A stretch of DNA of 64,000 nucleotides from NCBI GenBank assembly GCA_965243615.1, contig CBDEVO010000003.1, positions 3,224,001-3,288,000 of the forward strand, written 5' to 3'. Origin of the DNA: JAJEEA01 sp965243615. Lineage in GTDB: Bacteria > Acidobacteriota > Vicinamibacteria > Vicinamibacterales > UBA8438. The position numbers and the translations under genes were made by a program. Shown here in pieces: positions 37,056 to 44,963 of the stretch. A model generated the notes under the pieces. It made no database searches. It had not been told where the DNA came from and saw only the letters and a program-made list of their open reading frames with translations. The number at the start of each line of letters is the position of its first letter. The first letter of the stretch is position 1.

Positions 37056-37427
37056 CTACGGAAAGATCAGGTCGATGTTGCGCCAGTCCTTCTGGGCCGC
37101 CGCGCACTTGCCGGTCCAGTCCGGCGTGTGGTTGAGCTGGTCGGGCACGTGCGCGGGCCAGAAGCAGCCGCGGTGGCAGTCGAAGAGGTCGCGCTCGACC
37201 GGCTGGCACAGCCCCGCGGTGCCGCCGTTGCGGTCCGCCTCCCAGCCCGGCTGGAAGACGAGCGAGCAGCCCAGGGGGATGTGCGGCCCCGCCGGCTGCT
37301 GCGGCGGGCTCGAGCCCTGCTCCTGCAGCGCGACGACGTCGCCGTCGGGGGACGCGTCGGGCGGCGGCGCGGCGACGGCCCGCTCGACGCGGGCGGCCTT
37401 CTGGTTGATCGCTCTCAGGTGTCTCAT
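37056..37427 (-). CDS. qhpC: Quinohemoprotein amine dehydrogenase gamma subunit (CTQ-bearing)
   Basis: 123 residues. All eight cross-link residues occur with the spacing known from the Paracoccus protein: Cys54/Glu63, Cys74/Asp80 and Cys88/Asp96 for thioether links, and Cys84/Trp90 for the cysteine tryptophylquinone cofactor. The core reads GCSLVFQPGWEADRNGG, then LCQPVERDLFDCHRGCFWPA. There is no Sec signal; residues ~1-47 are a leader expected to be removed by QhpE after cross-linking by QhpD. By alignment this leader is longer than the 28 residues I recall for Paracoccus. It is expressed between qhpD and qhpB. Confidence 0.93.
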   Translation of the reverse strand: MRHLRAINQKAARVERAVAAPPPDASPDGDVVALQEQGSSPPQQPAGPHIPLGCSLVFQPGWEADRNGGTAGLCQPVERDLFDCHRGCFWPAHVPDQLNHTPDWTGKCAAAQKDWRNIDLIFP

Positions 37428-37442
37428 GGTCTCACCGTCCGC

Positions 37443-38873
37443 TCACTCGAACCGGCGCAGGAACTCCGGGTTCCGCGCCGCCAGCTCGCCGTAGACGCGC
37501 AGGCAGACGTCGGTCCACCCGCGGATCCACTCGCAGTAGTGCAGGTTGGGTTGGGCGCTCGTCCCGTAGCGGGTGTGCGCCTCGTGGTAGCACCCGCCCG
37601 AGCACAGCGGCCGCGCCCAGCAGGTGTGGCAGTCGGTCTTGTTGGCCAGGTGGTGGCGCTCGAGGAACGCGTTCTGGGCTTCGCGGTCGAGGCCGTCGTC
37701 GACGGTGCCCAGCTTGTGCTCGTCCGAGCCCGCGAACCGGTGGCACAGGGCGACGTCGCCGCCGGTGGCGACCCCCACCAGTCCCAGCCCCGCCCCGCAC
37801 GGATAGGCCTTGCTGGCGCCCTTGTGAATCTCCTCGAGGGTCTCGCTCACGTTCGAGAACCCGTGGTGCTTCCCGGCCAGGGCGGCCTCGAGGAACTCGT
37901 CGGCGAGGGCCGTGAACTGATCGACCATCTGGTCGAAGCCCGACCCGTCGAGGGCGTAGTCGCGGCCCGGCGAGGTCGTCACCGGGGCGAAACCCACCTC
38001 CTGAAAGCCGATCTCCTCCGTCAGGTGCCGGTAGATGCTCACGACGTCGCTCACCTGCGAGGTCAGCGTTACCCGGGCCCCGATGGGCCGGCGGGTGTGG
38101 CGCCGCAGCAGCTCGCGCACCCGCGGCAGCAGCTCGTCGTAGCTGCCGCGGCCGTCGTGGAAGACGCGGAAGCGGTCCTGCATCTCGCGGGGGCCGTCTA
38201 TCGACACCGTCACCGAGATGTCGTTCTCGGCGAGGAACCCGATCATCTCGCCGGTCAGCAGGGTGGCGTTCGTCGTCAGGTTGAACTCGACCCGCTTGCC
38301 CCGGGCCTCGGCCTGCTCGCGGGCGTAGGGCACCACGCGGCTCAGCACCGGGTAGTTCATCAGCGTCTCGCCGCCGAAGAAGCTCACGTGCACCACCCGG
38401 TTGTCGCCCGACTCGTTCATCAGCAGGTCGACGCTCTTGCGGGCGGTCTCCTCGCTCATGAACTTGGGCTGAGCCCCGGTGGTGGTGTCGACGATCTTGT
38501 CCTCGCTGTACTCGTAGCAGTAGGTGCAACTGAGGTTGCACTGGTTGGTGACGTTCAGGACCGCAGTCGTCAGGGGGAACGGGGTCAGCGGGATGATCGT
38601 TGGCGCCGGTGGTGCCGGCGGCGGGGCGGCGACGGTGCGCACCGCGTGCACCTGCTCGAGCTCGTCGAGCGTCTCCCCGAGGTCGGTGTCGGGGAACCGG
38701 GCGCCGACGTCGGCGAGCAGGTCCTCGCGCGGCACCCGCCGGCCGTCGAGGCCGTCGATCAGCGCCGCCGCCGGCTCGTCGAGCGCGAACACCGCCGCGC
38801 TCGGCACCAGGTAGAGGAACCGGCGTCCCGCCGCGGTGAACGGATGGAACTCTCCCTGGGCAAGCACGCTCAT
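37443..38873 (-). CDS. qhpD: Radical-SAM maturase of the amine dehydrogenase gamma subunit
   Basis: 476 residues. An N-terminal ~100-residue peptide-binding-like region (FHPFTAAGRRFLYLVPS) precedes the radical SAM barrel with C112-NLS-C116-TY-C119 and FFGGETLMNYP. The C-terminus is a SPASM-type region (CGAGLGLVGV, DCHTCWARPLCSGGCYHEAH). In the characterised system it inserts Cys-to-Asp/Glu thioether bonds into QhpC. ATG at 38873 begins SVLAQGEFHPF; it overlaps the stop of a bridging ORF. Confidence 0.93.
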   Translation of the reverse strand: MSVLAQGEFHPFTAAGRRFLYLVPSAAVFALDEPAAALIDGLDGRRVPREDLLADVGARFPDTDLGETLDELEQVHAVRTVAAPPPAPPAPTIIPLTPFPLTTAVLNVTNQCNLSCTYCYEYSEDKIVDTTTGAQPKFMSEETARKSVDLLMNESGDNRVVHVSFFGGETLMNYPVLSRVVPYAREQAEARGKRVEFNLTTNATLLTGEMIGFLAENDISVTVSIDGPREMQDRFRVFHDGRGSYDELLPRVRELLRRHTRRPIGARVTLTSQVSDVVSIYRHLTEEIGFQEVGFAPVTTSPGRDYALDGSGFDQMVDQFTALADEFLEAALAGKHHGFSNVSETLEEIHKGASKAYPCGAGLGLVGVATGGDVALCHRFAGSDEHKLGTVDDGLDREAQNAFLERHHLANKTDCHTCWARPLCSGGCYHEAHTRYGTSAQPNLHYCEWIRGWTDVCLRVYGELAARNPEFLRRFE

Positions 38874-39019
38874 GGCTGCTCCACGGTGGTGGCGTCCCGG
38901 CACCGACGGTGGGCGCGCGCGACTCGTCCCGATGCACCCGGGCTCATGGCTGCTCCACCCCGGCAGGGTGCCGGCGCCAGCGACGAGCGCGCCGCGGACA
39001 CTGATGCGCCAAGGCTCAT
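38870..39019 (-). CDS. Small bridging ORF between qhpA and qhpD (49 aa), built of a tandem duplication
   Basis: The ATG overlaps the qhpA TGA and the TGA overlaps the qhpD ATG (both ATGA). GTGGAGCAGCCATGAGC occurs three times, 72-73 nt apart: at the end of qhpA, in mid-ORF and at the qhpD start. Each copy contains a GGAG ribosome-binding site 5 nt before ATG. The qhpA protein ends VEQP and so does this ORF. It looks like a duplicated intergenic coupling module that has stayed open in frame; the peptide (MSLGASVSAARSSLAP...) has no known domain. Confidence 0.45.
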   Translation of the reverse strand: MSLGASVSAARSSLAPAPCRGGAAMSPGASGRVARAHRRCRDATTVEQP

Positions 39020-40677
39020 GGCTGCTCCACGGCGGTCGGGTCCCAGCGCAGGTACAGGGGCACGGTGACGAGGAGGTGGGCGCGACCGGTCAGCCCGTCC
39101 CCGTCGGTCGCGTCCGGCGGCCACGTCGCCACCACCCAGACGTCGCCGACGTTGTTGCGGCTGCCGCTGCGCTCCACGTTCGGCCCGTCGACGGCGGGGA
39201 CGAACCGCCCGCCGGCCTCGATATCGCCCACGTAGCGGATGTCGTCGTCGCCGACGGTGACGGCGTACTCCTCGATGGACCAACGCGCGTCGACCATCCC
39301 CAGGTCGAGGTCGTCGTCGGTCGCCGGCTCGCCGTCCGGCCCGTCGTGCCACGCCCGCGCCTCGAACTGCTGGAACTGCTTGGGGAAGCGCACGCCGCCG
39401 ACCCTGGCCATCCCCGCCCGCGGGGTCACCGCGATGCGGTCGACCGCGTCGTAGACGGTGAGGGCGCCGGCCACCGCGGTCCGGTCGAGCACGAGGTCGC
39501 GGCCGCCGGTGGCCGCGTCGGCGTCGACCCGCACCTGCAGGTCGAGCCATTCGCCGGTCGTCCCCGCGACGTCCAGCACCGAGACGCCGGGGCCGAGGTC
39601 GACGGTGTCGGCCGACGCGGCGAGGTTCTGGCCATGGACCCGGATTGTCGCGGTGGCGCCCGCCGGCAGCGACGGGGGATGCACCCCGGCCACCGCCGGC
39701 CCGTCGTCGAGGCGCTCCAGGGTGACGTCGATGCCCGTCTCGTCGTAGCCGCCCGTGAACCAGCGGCCGCTGATGGTGCGCCAGTCGCGCTCGACGAACA
39801 TCACCTCGCGCAGCTCGTCGTCGTCCGGACCGCCGGGGATGGACCGGCCCCGCCACTGGAAGCCGGTGTAGACGATGGCACGGCCGGTACGTTGGACGGT
39901 CCGGCCGGTGTGCGCGAAGGTGTACGTCGCGTCGGTCGTGAACTCGTCCTCGGTGCCGGCCACCGGGGTGACGGTCATCCGCCCGTACACCGCGCCCCGG
40001 CCCGGCGCATGCCCGCGCAGCAGCCACGCGCCGCCGACGCGGGGCGGCCGCATCGTCGCCGACCACGCCGTCCACGCCGCCGTCTCGAACGGGAACCGCT
40101 CCGACAGGTGGGCCACCGCCCGGTCGACCGCCTGCGGCTCGCCGTCGCCGGGGTTGCCGCGCCGGAACGCCTGGAAGTCGGTGAACGGGTAATAGCCGCG
40201 GTGCATCGCCATCAGCAGCGACCACTCCTCGCCGGTCCGCCGCTGGCTGATGACGCGCCCCATCGAGTGGCACTGAATGCACGTCTCCTCGACGTCGGCG
40301 TCGTCGTAGGGCTGGTCGTCGCTGCGGCGCTCCGCCTCCCAGGCGGCGTCGAGGGCCTCGGCCGGGGCGAGGCCGAGGTTGTTCGCGAGGTAGCGCACCA
40401 CCTCGCGGGCCGTCTCCGGGGTCAGGGCCACGTCGTTCAGGGTGACCATGCGGCGGATGGTCTGCTGCCACCCCTCGGGCGTGGTGCGCCGGAACGAGAT
40501 GCGCGACAGCCGGCCCTCGTCGTCGGGCTGGTGGCACGAGCCGCAGGCCTGGCGCACCGTCTCGTCGTCGACGGGAATGCCGGGGCCGTCGTTCTCGGCC
40601 GGTTGGGCGGCGGCGCCGGCGGCCGCGAGCAACGCGACGAGGGGGGCGCCGAACAGCTTCAGGCGGGGCTGGGGCAT
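39016..40677 (-). CDS. qhpA: Quinohemoprotein amine dehydrogenase alpha subunit (diheme)
   Basis: 553 residues. Signal peptide (APLVALLAAAGAAAQ) then two cytochrome c sites, CGSCH (45-49) and CIQCH (133-137), then beta-rich immunoglobulin-like domains (VHPPSLPAGATATIRVHGQN; VFVERDWRTISGRWFTGG). This matches the alpha subunit, which takes electrons from CTQ and passes them to a soluble acceptor. ATG at 40677 has CCGGAG upstream; a longer frame to 40710 adds only 11 residues before the signal peptide. First gene of the qhpADCB operon. Confidence 0.92.
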   Translation of the reverse strand: MPQPRLKLFGAPLVALLAAAGAAAQPAENDGPGIPVDDETVRQACGSCHQPDDEGRLSRISFRRTTPEGWQQTIRRMVTLNDVALTPETAREVVRYLANNLGLAPAEALDAAWEAERRSDDQPYDDADVEETCIQCHSMGRVISQRRTGEEWSLLMAMHRGYYPFTDFQAFRRGNPGDGEPQAVDRAVAHLSERFPFETAAWTAWSATMRPPRVGGAWLLRGHAPGRGAVYGRMTVTPVAGTEDEFTTDATYTFAHTGRTVQRTGRAIVYTGFQWRGRSIPGGPDDDELREVMFVERDWRTISGRWFTGGYDETGIDVTLERLDDGPAVAGVHPPSLPAGATATIRVHGQNLAASADTVDLGPGVSVLDVAGTTGEWLDLQVRVDADAATGGRDLVLDRTAVAGALTVYDAVDRIAVTPRAGMARVGGVRFPKQFQQFEARAWHDGPDGEPATDDDLDLGMVDARWSIEEYAVTVGDDDIRYVGDIEAGGRFVPAVDGPNVERSGSRNNVGDVWVVATWPPDATDGDGLTGRAHLLVTVPLYLRWDPTAVEQP

Positions 40678-40700
40678 CGGTCGACTCCGGCGAACGGACC

Positions 40701-40729
40701 TTTGTAGCACATACGGCCGTGTCTGTCAG
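40701..40729 (-). promoter_or_regulatory. qhpA promoter
   Basis: On the minus strand: CTGACA (40729-40724), a 17-nt spacer ending in TGC, and TACAAA (40706-40701). A good sigma-70-type promoter with an extended -10 and a short leader of ~17 nt containing CGGAG. Confidence 0.6.
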
Positions 40730-40744
40730 CCTCGTCGGTCTTGA

Positions 40745-40918
40745 GGGGTGCACGTCAAGAAAGTGGCGGCGCTACCCAAGACGGGGCGCAGCCTCGTGTG
40801 CGCGCGCCGAACCCCATTGAGCGGCGTGTTCGCGGGGTCCGGGCGCACGCCGCTCCCGCGAATCGGGAGCCCGACGGCGCCAAGGGCCGTCATCTCACAA
40901 ATCCTGACGTGCACCCGG
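40745..40918. mobile_element. MITE-like inverted-repeat element
   Basis: GGGTGCACGTCAAGA (40746-40760) is inverted at 40903-40917 as its complement with one mismatch, framing ~170 non-coding bases. Inside are GCGGCGTG/CACGCCGC and TCCCG/CGGGA hairpins. It separates the qhpA promoter from the inserted AlbA-type gene. The left arm also sits in a CTTGA...TCAAG palindrome (40740-40759). No transposase is present; a regulatory palindrome is an alternative. Confidence 0.4.
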
Positions 40919-40936
40919 CCGTGAGAACCATCGCTG

Positions 40937-42148
40937 ATGTACCCTCTTGATGGGGGCAGGGGCGTGCTGACGACGGACGAGTTGCGCGCGTTGATCGCCG
41001 GCGGGGAATCCGACCGCGTCGAGTTCACGGTCTCGACGGCGAACACGGACAAGTTCGGCGAGGCGATCTGCGCCTTCGCCAACGACTTCCCCGATCACGG
41101 GCAGCCGGGCCGCCTCGTCGTCGGCGTCGACGACGCCGGAACGGTCGGCGGCCTCGCCGTCACCGACGACCTGCTCAAGCGCTTGGGGGAGTTGCGCTCG
41201 AACGTCAACCTCGAGCCGCTTCCGGCCATGACCGTCCACAAGTACACGCTGCCGGACGGCGACGTGGCCGTCGTCGAAGTCCTGCCGTCCGATCTGCCGC
41301 CCGTTCGCTATAAGGGCCGGGTCTGGGTTCGCGTCGGTCCGTCCCGCCGTGGCGCCAATCAGCAGGAAGAGCGCATTCTGACCGAGAAAAGGACCGCCCG
41401 GCAGCGGCCGTTCGACGTCCGCCCCTGCCACGGTTGCACGCTCGACGACCTCGCCCTGGACCTGTTTCTGGTCACCTACCTGCCTGCCGCCGTGGACCTG
41501 GCGGTCATCGCCGAGAACAATCGCGGGAACGAGGAGCAGATGGCGTCGCTGCGGCTGTACGACCTGGGTGCCGGCTGCCCCACGAACGCGGGAACGCTGT
41601 TGTTCGCCCGGGATCCTCTGCGCTGGATGCCCGGTGCCTGGGTTCAGTTCGTCCGCTGGGCGGGGACGACGATGGCGCACGATCCGATCGGCGAGAGGCG
41701 GTTCCGCGGCGACCTGATCACCGTTCTGAGGGAGATCGAAGCGTTCATTTCACTCCCTGCACAGGCGCGTCCCGTGACCGAATCGGCCCTCCGCGAGAGG
41801 ACCGAGACGGACTACCCGACGATTGCGGTTCGCGAGCTCTTGCTGAACGCGATCATGCACCGCTCGTACGAGTCGAATGCGCCCGTCCGGTTCTACTGGT
41901 ACGACGACCGCATCGAGATCCAGAACCCAGGCGGGCTGTACGGCTTGGCGTCGCGCGAGAACTTCCCGCGGCAGACGGACTACCGCAATCCGGTCCTGTC
42001 CGAGGCCCTCGCGACGCTGGGGTACGTCAACGCCTTCGGGCGCGGGGTCGTCCGGGCGCAGGACGTGCTGCGCAGGAACGGCAACCCCGAGGCGGAATTC
42101 ACGTTCGATCCCACCCAGGTGCTGGCGACCATCCGGAGGGCGCCTTGA
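40937..42148 (+). CDS. AlbA_2/Schlafen-type ATP-binding protein
   Basis: 403 residues. The N-terminal AlbA_2 (Schlafen) domain is LTTDELRALIAGGESDRVEF, then CAFANDFPDHGQPGRLVVGV. A central part leads to a GHKL-like ATPase region (AVRELLLNAIMHRSYESNAP: Glu and Asn of the N-box; IEIQNPGGLYG). Such proteins occur as transcriptional regulators or defence components. The start may instead be the GTG at 40964, which lies behind a G-rich stretch and gives the usual family N-terminus. It overlaps the ParA-like gene by TTGA. Lower GC than its neighbours by eye. Confidence 0.82.
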   Translation: MYPLDGGRGVLTTDELRALIAGGESDRVEFTVSTANTDKFGEAICAFANDFPDHGQPGRLVVGVDDAGTVGGLAVTDDLLKRLGELRSNVNLEPLPAMTVHKYTLPDGDVAVVEVLPSDLPPVRYKGRVWVRVGPSRRGANQQEERILTEKRTARQRPFDVRPCHGCTLDDLALDLFLVTYLPAAVDLAVIAENNRGNEEQMASLRLYDLGAGCPTNAGTLLFARDPLRWMPGAWVQFVRWAGTTMAHDPIGERRFRGDLITVLREIEAFISLPAQARPVTESALRERTETDYPTIAVRELLLNAIMHRSYESNAPVRFYWYDDRIEIQNPGGLYGLASRENFPRQTDYRNPVLSEALATLGYVNAFGRGVVRAQDVLRRNGNPEAEFTFDPTQVLATIRRAP

Positions 42149-43176
42149 AGACGATCGCCTTCTTCAACAACAAGGGGGGCGTCGGCAAGACCACGCTCGT
42201 ATACCACCTGGCCTGGATGTACGCGGAGCTCGGATTCTCGGTGTTGGCGGCGGACCTCGATCCGCAGGCGAACCTCAGCACCGCGTTCCTCGACGACGAG
42301 CGGCTGGAGCGGTTGTGGCCCGACGGCGATCATCCGGACAGCATTCTGGGCGCCGTATCGCCCATTCTGCGCGGTCTCGGGGACATCAGGGCCCCGCACG
42401 TCGAGAAGGTCGCCGACAACCTGGGCCTGATCGTCGGCGATCTGGGATTGTCGAGCTTCGAGGCGAAGTTGTCCTCGGCGTGGCCGGACTGCCTGAGCCG
42501 TGACGAGTCGGCGTTTCGCGTCGAGTCGGCGTTCCATCGGACGATCCTCGGGGCCGGCGACGAGCAGAATGCCGACTTGGCGTTGATCGACCTCGGTCCG
42601 AACCTGGGCGCCATCAACCGGGCCGCGATCATTGCGGCGAACTTTGTCGTCTTCCCCCTCGCCCCTGACCTGTTCTCCCTCCAGGCGCTGCGCAACGTGG
42701 GACCGACGCTCCGCGAGTGGCGCGGCGATTGGCAGGATCGCCTGGTGCGTCGTCCGGCGGTTCACGACCTCGACCTGCCGTCGGCCGATATCGTGCCGGC
42801 CGGCTATGTCGTCATGCAGCACGCGGTGCGCGCGGGTCGTCCGGTTCGGGCCTACCAGAAGTGGATCGAGCGAATTCCGGACGTCTATCGCAAGGAAGCG
42901 CTCGATCAGGTCGGTGACGGCGCATCCTCGACCGATGACGACGCCGAATGTCTCGCCACCCTGAAGCACTACCTCAGCCTGATGGCCATGGCGCACGAGG
43001 CCCGCAAGCCGATGTTCTATCTCAGGGCGGCGGACGGCGCGCTCGGCGGTCACATCTACGCCGTGCGGGACTGCTTCAGCGACTTCGAGAAGCTCGCCAG
43101 GGCGATAGCCGCCAGGTGTGACGTGCGCATGGGTGCGGACGAACGGCCGGCAACCCTCACCGGAAGACGCCCCTGA
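42145..43176 (+). CDS. ParA-like ATPase
   Basis: 343 residues. Deviant Walker A is FFNNKGGVGKTTLVYHLAWM; LAADLDPQANLSTAFL and LIDLGPNLGAINRAAI follow as the ParA/Soj Walker A' and B regions. C-terminal ~100 residues (YRKEALDQVGDGASSTDDD...) are unlike partition proteins. The TTG start at 42145 overlaps the preceding TGA (TTGA) and has GGAGGG 5 nt upstream, so translation is coupled. No parB or replication gene accompanies it, so a role in plasmid partition is unlikely here. Confidence 0.85.
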   Translation: MKTIAFFNNKGGVGKTTLVYHLAWMYAELGFSVLAADLDPQANLSTAFLDDERLERLWPDGDHPDSILGAVSPILRGLGDIRAPHVEKVADNLGLIVGDLGLSSFEAKLSSAWPDCLSRDESAFRVESAFHRTILGAGDEQNADLALIDLGPNLGAINRAAIIAANFVVFPLAPDLFSLQALRNVGPTLREWRGDWQDRLVRRPAVHDLDLPSADIVPAGYVVMQHAVRAGRPVRAYQKWIERIPDVYRKEALDQVGDGASSTDDDAECLATLKHYLSLMAMAHEARKPMFYLRAADGALGGHIYAVRDCFSDFEKLARAIAARCDVRMGADERPATLTGRRP

Positions 43177-43356
43177 CCTGCCGCCATGCGTGCCGGCCGG
43201 GTTCGTCACGTGCCGGTCCAGCACCGTTCTGCGCTCCGCCGCGCCGTGGGGCAGGCGGGACGATGGCGGAACCTGTCGGCTCCCGACGTGCCGGACAGTG
43301 GGCCTCGCGTGGCTGCAGGTCGGCGGGAAGGTGGCGCTTCTCGAACTGCTTTGGAC

Positions 43357-44904
43357 TCACGCCGGGGACGGGTCGCCGGCTTCCTGCAGCGCGCCCTTGG
43401 CGATGAGGACCGACAGGACACCGAGGAAGTCCGGCAGCGGGGCGGGGGGGCAGACGCGGTTGTAGGCCTCGTACAGATCGGGGACCTGCCGGTGGAGTGG
43501 GGCCAGCTCCACCACCCGGACGAGGTCGATGTCACGGAGGAACCGGAGGCCCCGCTTGGCGTCGGCGTCCCGCCAGCCAGGGACGACGAGACGGTCCTCC
43601 AGGATGATGCGCCGGGCGGTGATGGCGGGGCGGCGGATGACGTCGAGCCGGTCGCCGCGCCGGAGCCGCAGCGCGGGGGCGCGCCGGAGGGCCTCGAAGG
43701 CGGCGACGACGCCGGGATCCCGGCGCAGGGCGTCGACGGCCGGCTCGGGGGGGGAGAGCGGGCCCGCCTCCGGCATGTCCGCCTCGGCGCGGTCGGTCCA
43801 GAACGGATGGTCGTGCCGGCCCGCCGCCTCGGCGAAGAACTCGGCCGACTGTCGCTCCAGCGCGGCGTGCATCTCCCGCTCCCGGGCGTCGAAGACCTCG
43901 AGCGCGACATCCGCCAGCCCGGGTTCGACCAGCGCGGTGTGCACCGCGACGGCGGCCAGCCACCCCGACGCCAAGGCTTTCTTGACGCCGTAGGACGACA
44001 GTGGGTCGACGAACGACCCGGCGTCGCCGACAAGCAGCATGCCGGGGGCCCCGTAGGCGCGCGCGTCGTAGACCGAGGCGTCGCAGCCCCAGGGCTCGAC
44101 GTCGAGGGAGGCCCCGGCCGTGAGGGGGCCGAGGGCGGCGGTCTTGGCGAGTTCGGCGTCGTAGCAGGGCGCGAGAGGGCCGCCGCGCTCGAGGCGGGTG
44201 ACCCGAGGGTCGACCATCAGGGTGAAGTAGCGCTGCTCGGCCGTCACCGGGACCGACCACGCCCAGCCGTCCCCGTAGCTTTCCACCAGGGTGTGCGACT
44301 CATCGGGGAGACCCCAGCCGCCGGGCCGGGACCACACCGCGGTGAGGGCCAGGGTGGTGCGCCCGGCCGCGCGCCGGCGGAACCCGCGCCGGGCGACGAC
44401 GCCGGCACGGCCCGAGCAGTCGAGCACGAACCGCGCGGCCAGCGAGCCGTGGGCGACGCCGGTCACGTAGCGGATCGAGGACTCTGCCGCTCCGGCCCGG
44501 GCGGACGCCGGCGCCAGGTCGACTCGTCGAACCATGGCGTCGGTGTCCACGGCGGCGCCGGCCTCGGCCGCGAGGCGCAGCAGGAGCCGGTCGAGCGCGC
44601 TCCGCCGCACCTGCCACCCGGCGCCGTCTCCCGCGAACCGCACCGCGCTCGGGCCCCGTCCGCCCCACCAGACCGTGTTCCCGGTGCTGCGGAGGAAGCC
44701 CGCCGCCTCGATCTCCACGGTCACCCCGATCAGGTCGAACAGGCCGCGGCAGCTCGGCGGCAGCGACTCGCCCAGGGTGCGGGCGTCGTCCGCCGGCTTC
44801 GCCAGCAGCCGCACGGAGTGGCCACGGTCGGCGAGCAGGCGGGCCGCCGCCGCGCCGGCGGGGCCGCCCCCGATGACGACGACGTCGAGGGGCGCCGCAC
44901 CCAT
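43357..44904 (-). CDS. qhpG: FAD-dependent monooxygenase QhpG
   Basis: 515 residues of the flavoprotein halogenase/monooxygenase type: DVVVIGGGPAGAAAARLLAD (GXGXXG at 12-17), a middle GWQVRRSALDRLLL, and GMLLVGDAGSFVDPLSSYGV for FAD. In the characterised pathway QhpG hydroxylates the gamma-subunit Trp on the way to CTQ. ATG at 44904 is 6 nt after a CACAAT box. It is divergent from qhpF. The family assignment is firm; the QhpG role follows from its qhp neighbours. Confidence 0.87.
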   Translation of the reverse strand: MGAAPLDVVVIGGGPAGAAAARLLADRGHSVRLLAKPADDARTLGESLPPSCRGLFDLIGVTVEIEAAGFLRSTGNTVWWGGRGPSAVRFAGDGAGWQVRRSALDRLLLRLAAEAGAAVDTDAMVRRVDLAPASARAGAAESSIRYVTGVAHGSLAARFVLDCSGRAGVVARRGFRRRAAGRTTLALTAVWSRPGGWGLPDESHTLVESYGDGWAWSVPVTAEQRYFTLMVDPRVTRLERGGPLAPCYDAELAKTAALGPLTAGASLDVEPWGCDASVYDARAYGAPGMLLVGDAGSFVDPLSSYGVKKALASGWLAAVAVHTALVEPGLADVALEVFDAREREMHAALERQSAEFFAEAAGRHDHPFWTDRAEADMPEAGPLSPPEPAVDALRRDPGVVAAFEALRRAPALRLRRGDRLDVIRRPAITARRIILEDRLVVPGWRDADAKRGLRFLRDIDLVRVVELAPLHRQVPDLYEAYNRVCPPAPLPDFLGVLSVLIAKGALQEAGDPSPA

Positions 44905-44910
44905 GCCGCC

Positions 44911-44956
44911 ATTGTGGCCGAATCGGGGCTCTCGTGTCGCAGGTTCGGCATATCCT
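44911..44956. promoter_or_regulatory. Divergent promoters of qhpG and qhpF
   Basis: CACAAT on the minus strand (44916-44911), with GCGACA about 18 nt upstream, lies 6 nt before the qhpG ATG. TATCCT on the plus strand (44951-44956) lies 7 nt before the GTG at 44964. Both would give leaderless transcripts. Confidence 0.45.
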
Positions 44957-44963
44957 TTCACCC

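Noticed and set aside
42145..43176. ParA-like gene as a plasmid or chromosome partition locus
   Set aside because: No parB, parS-like repeats or replication gene are present, and the partner is an AlbA_2-type protein.
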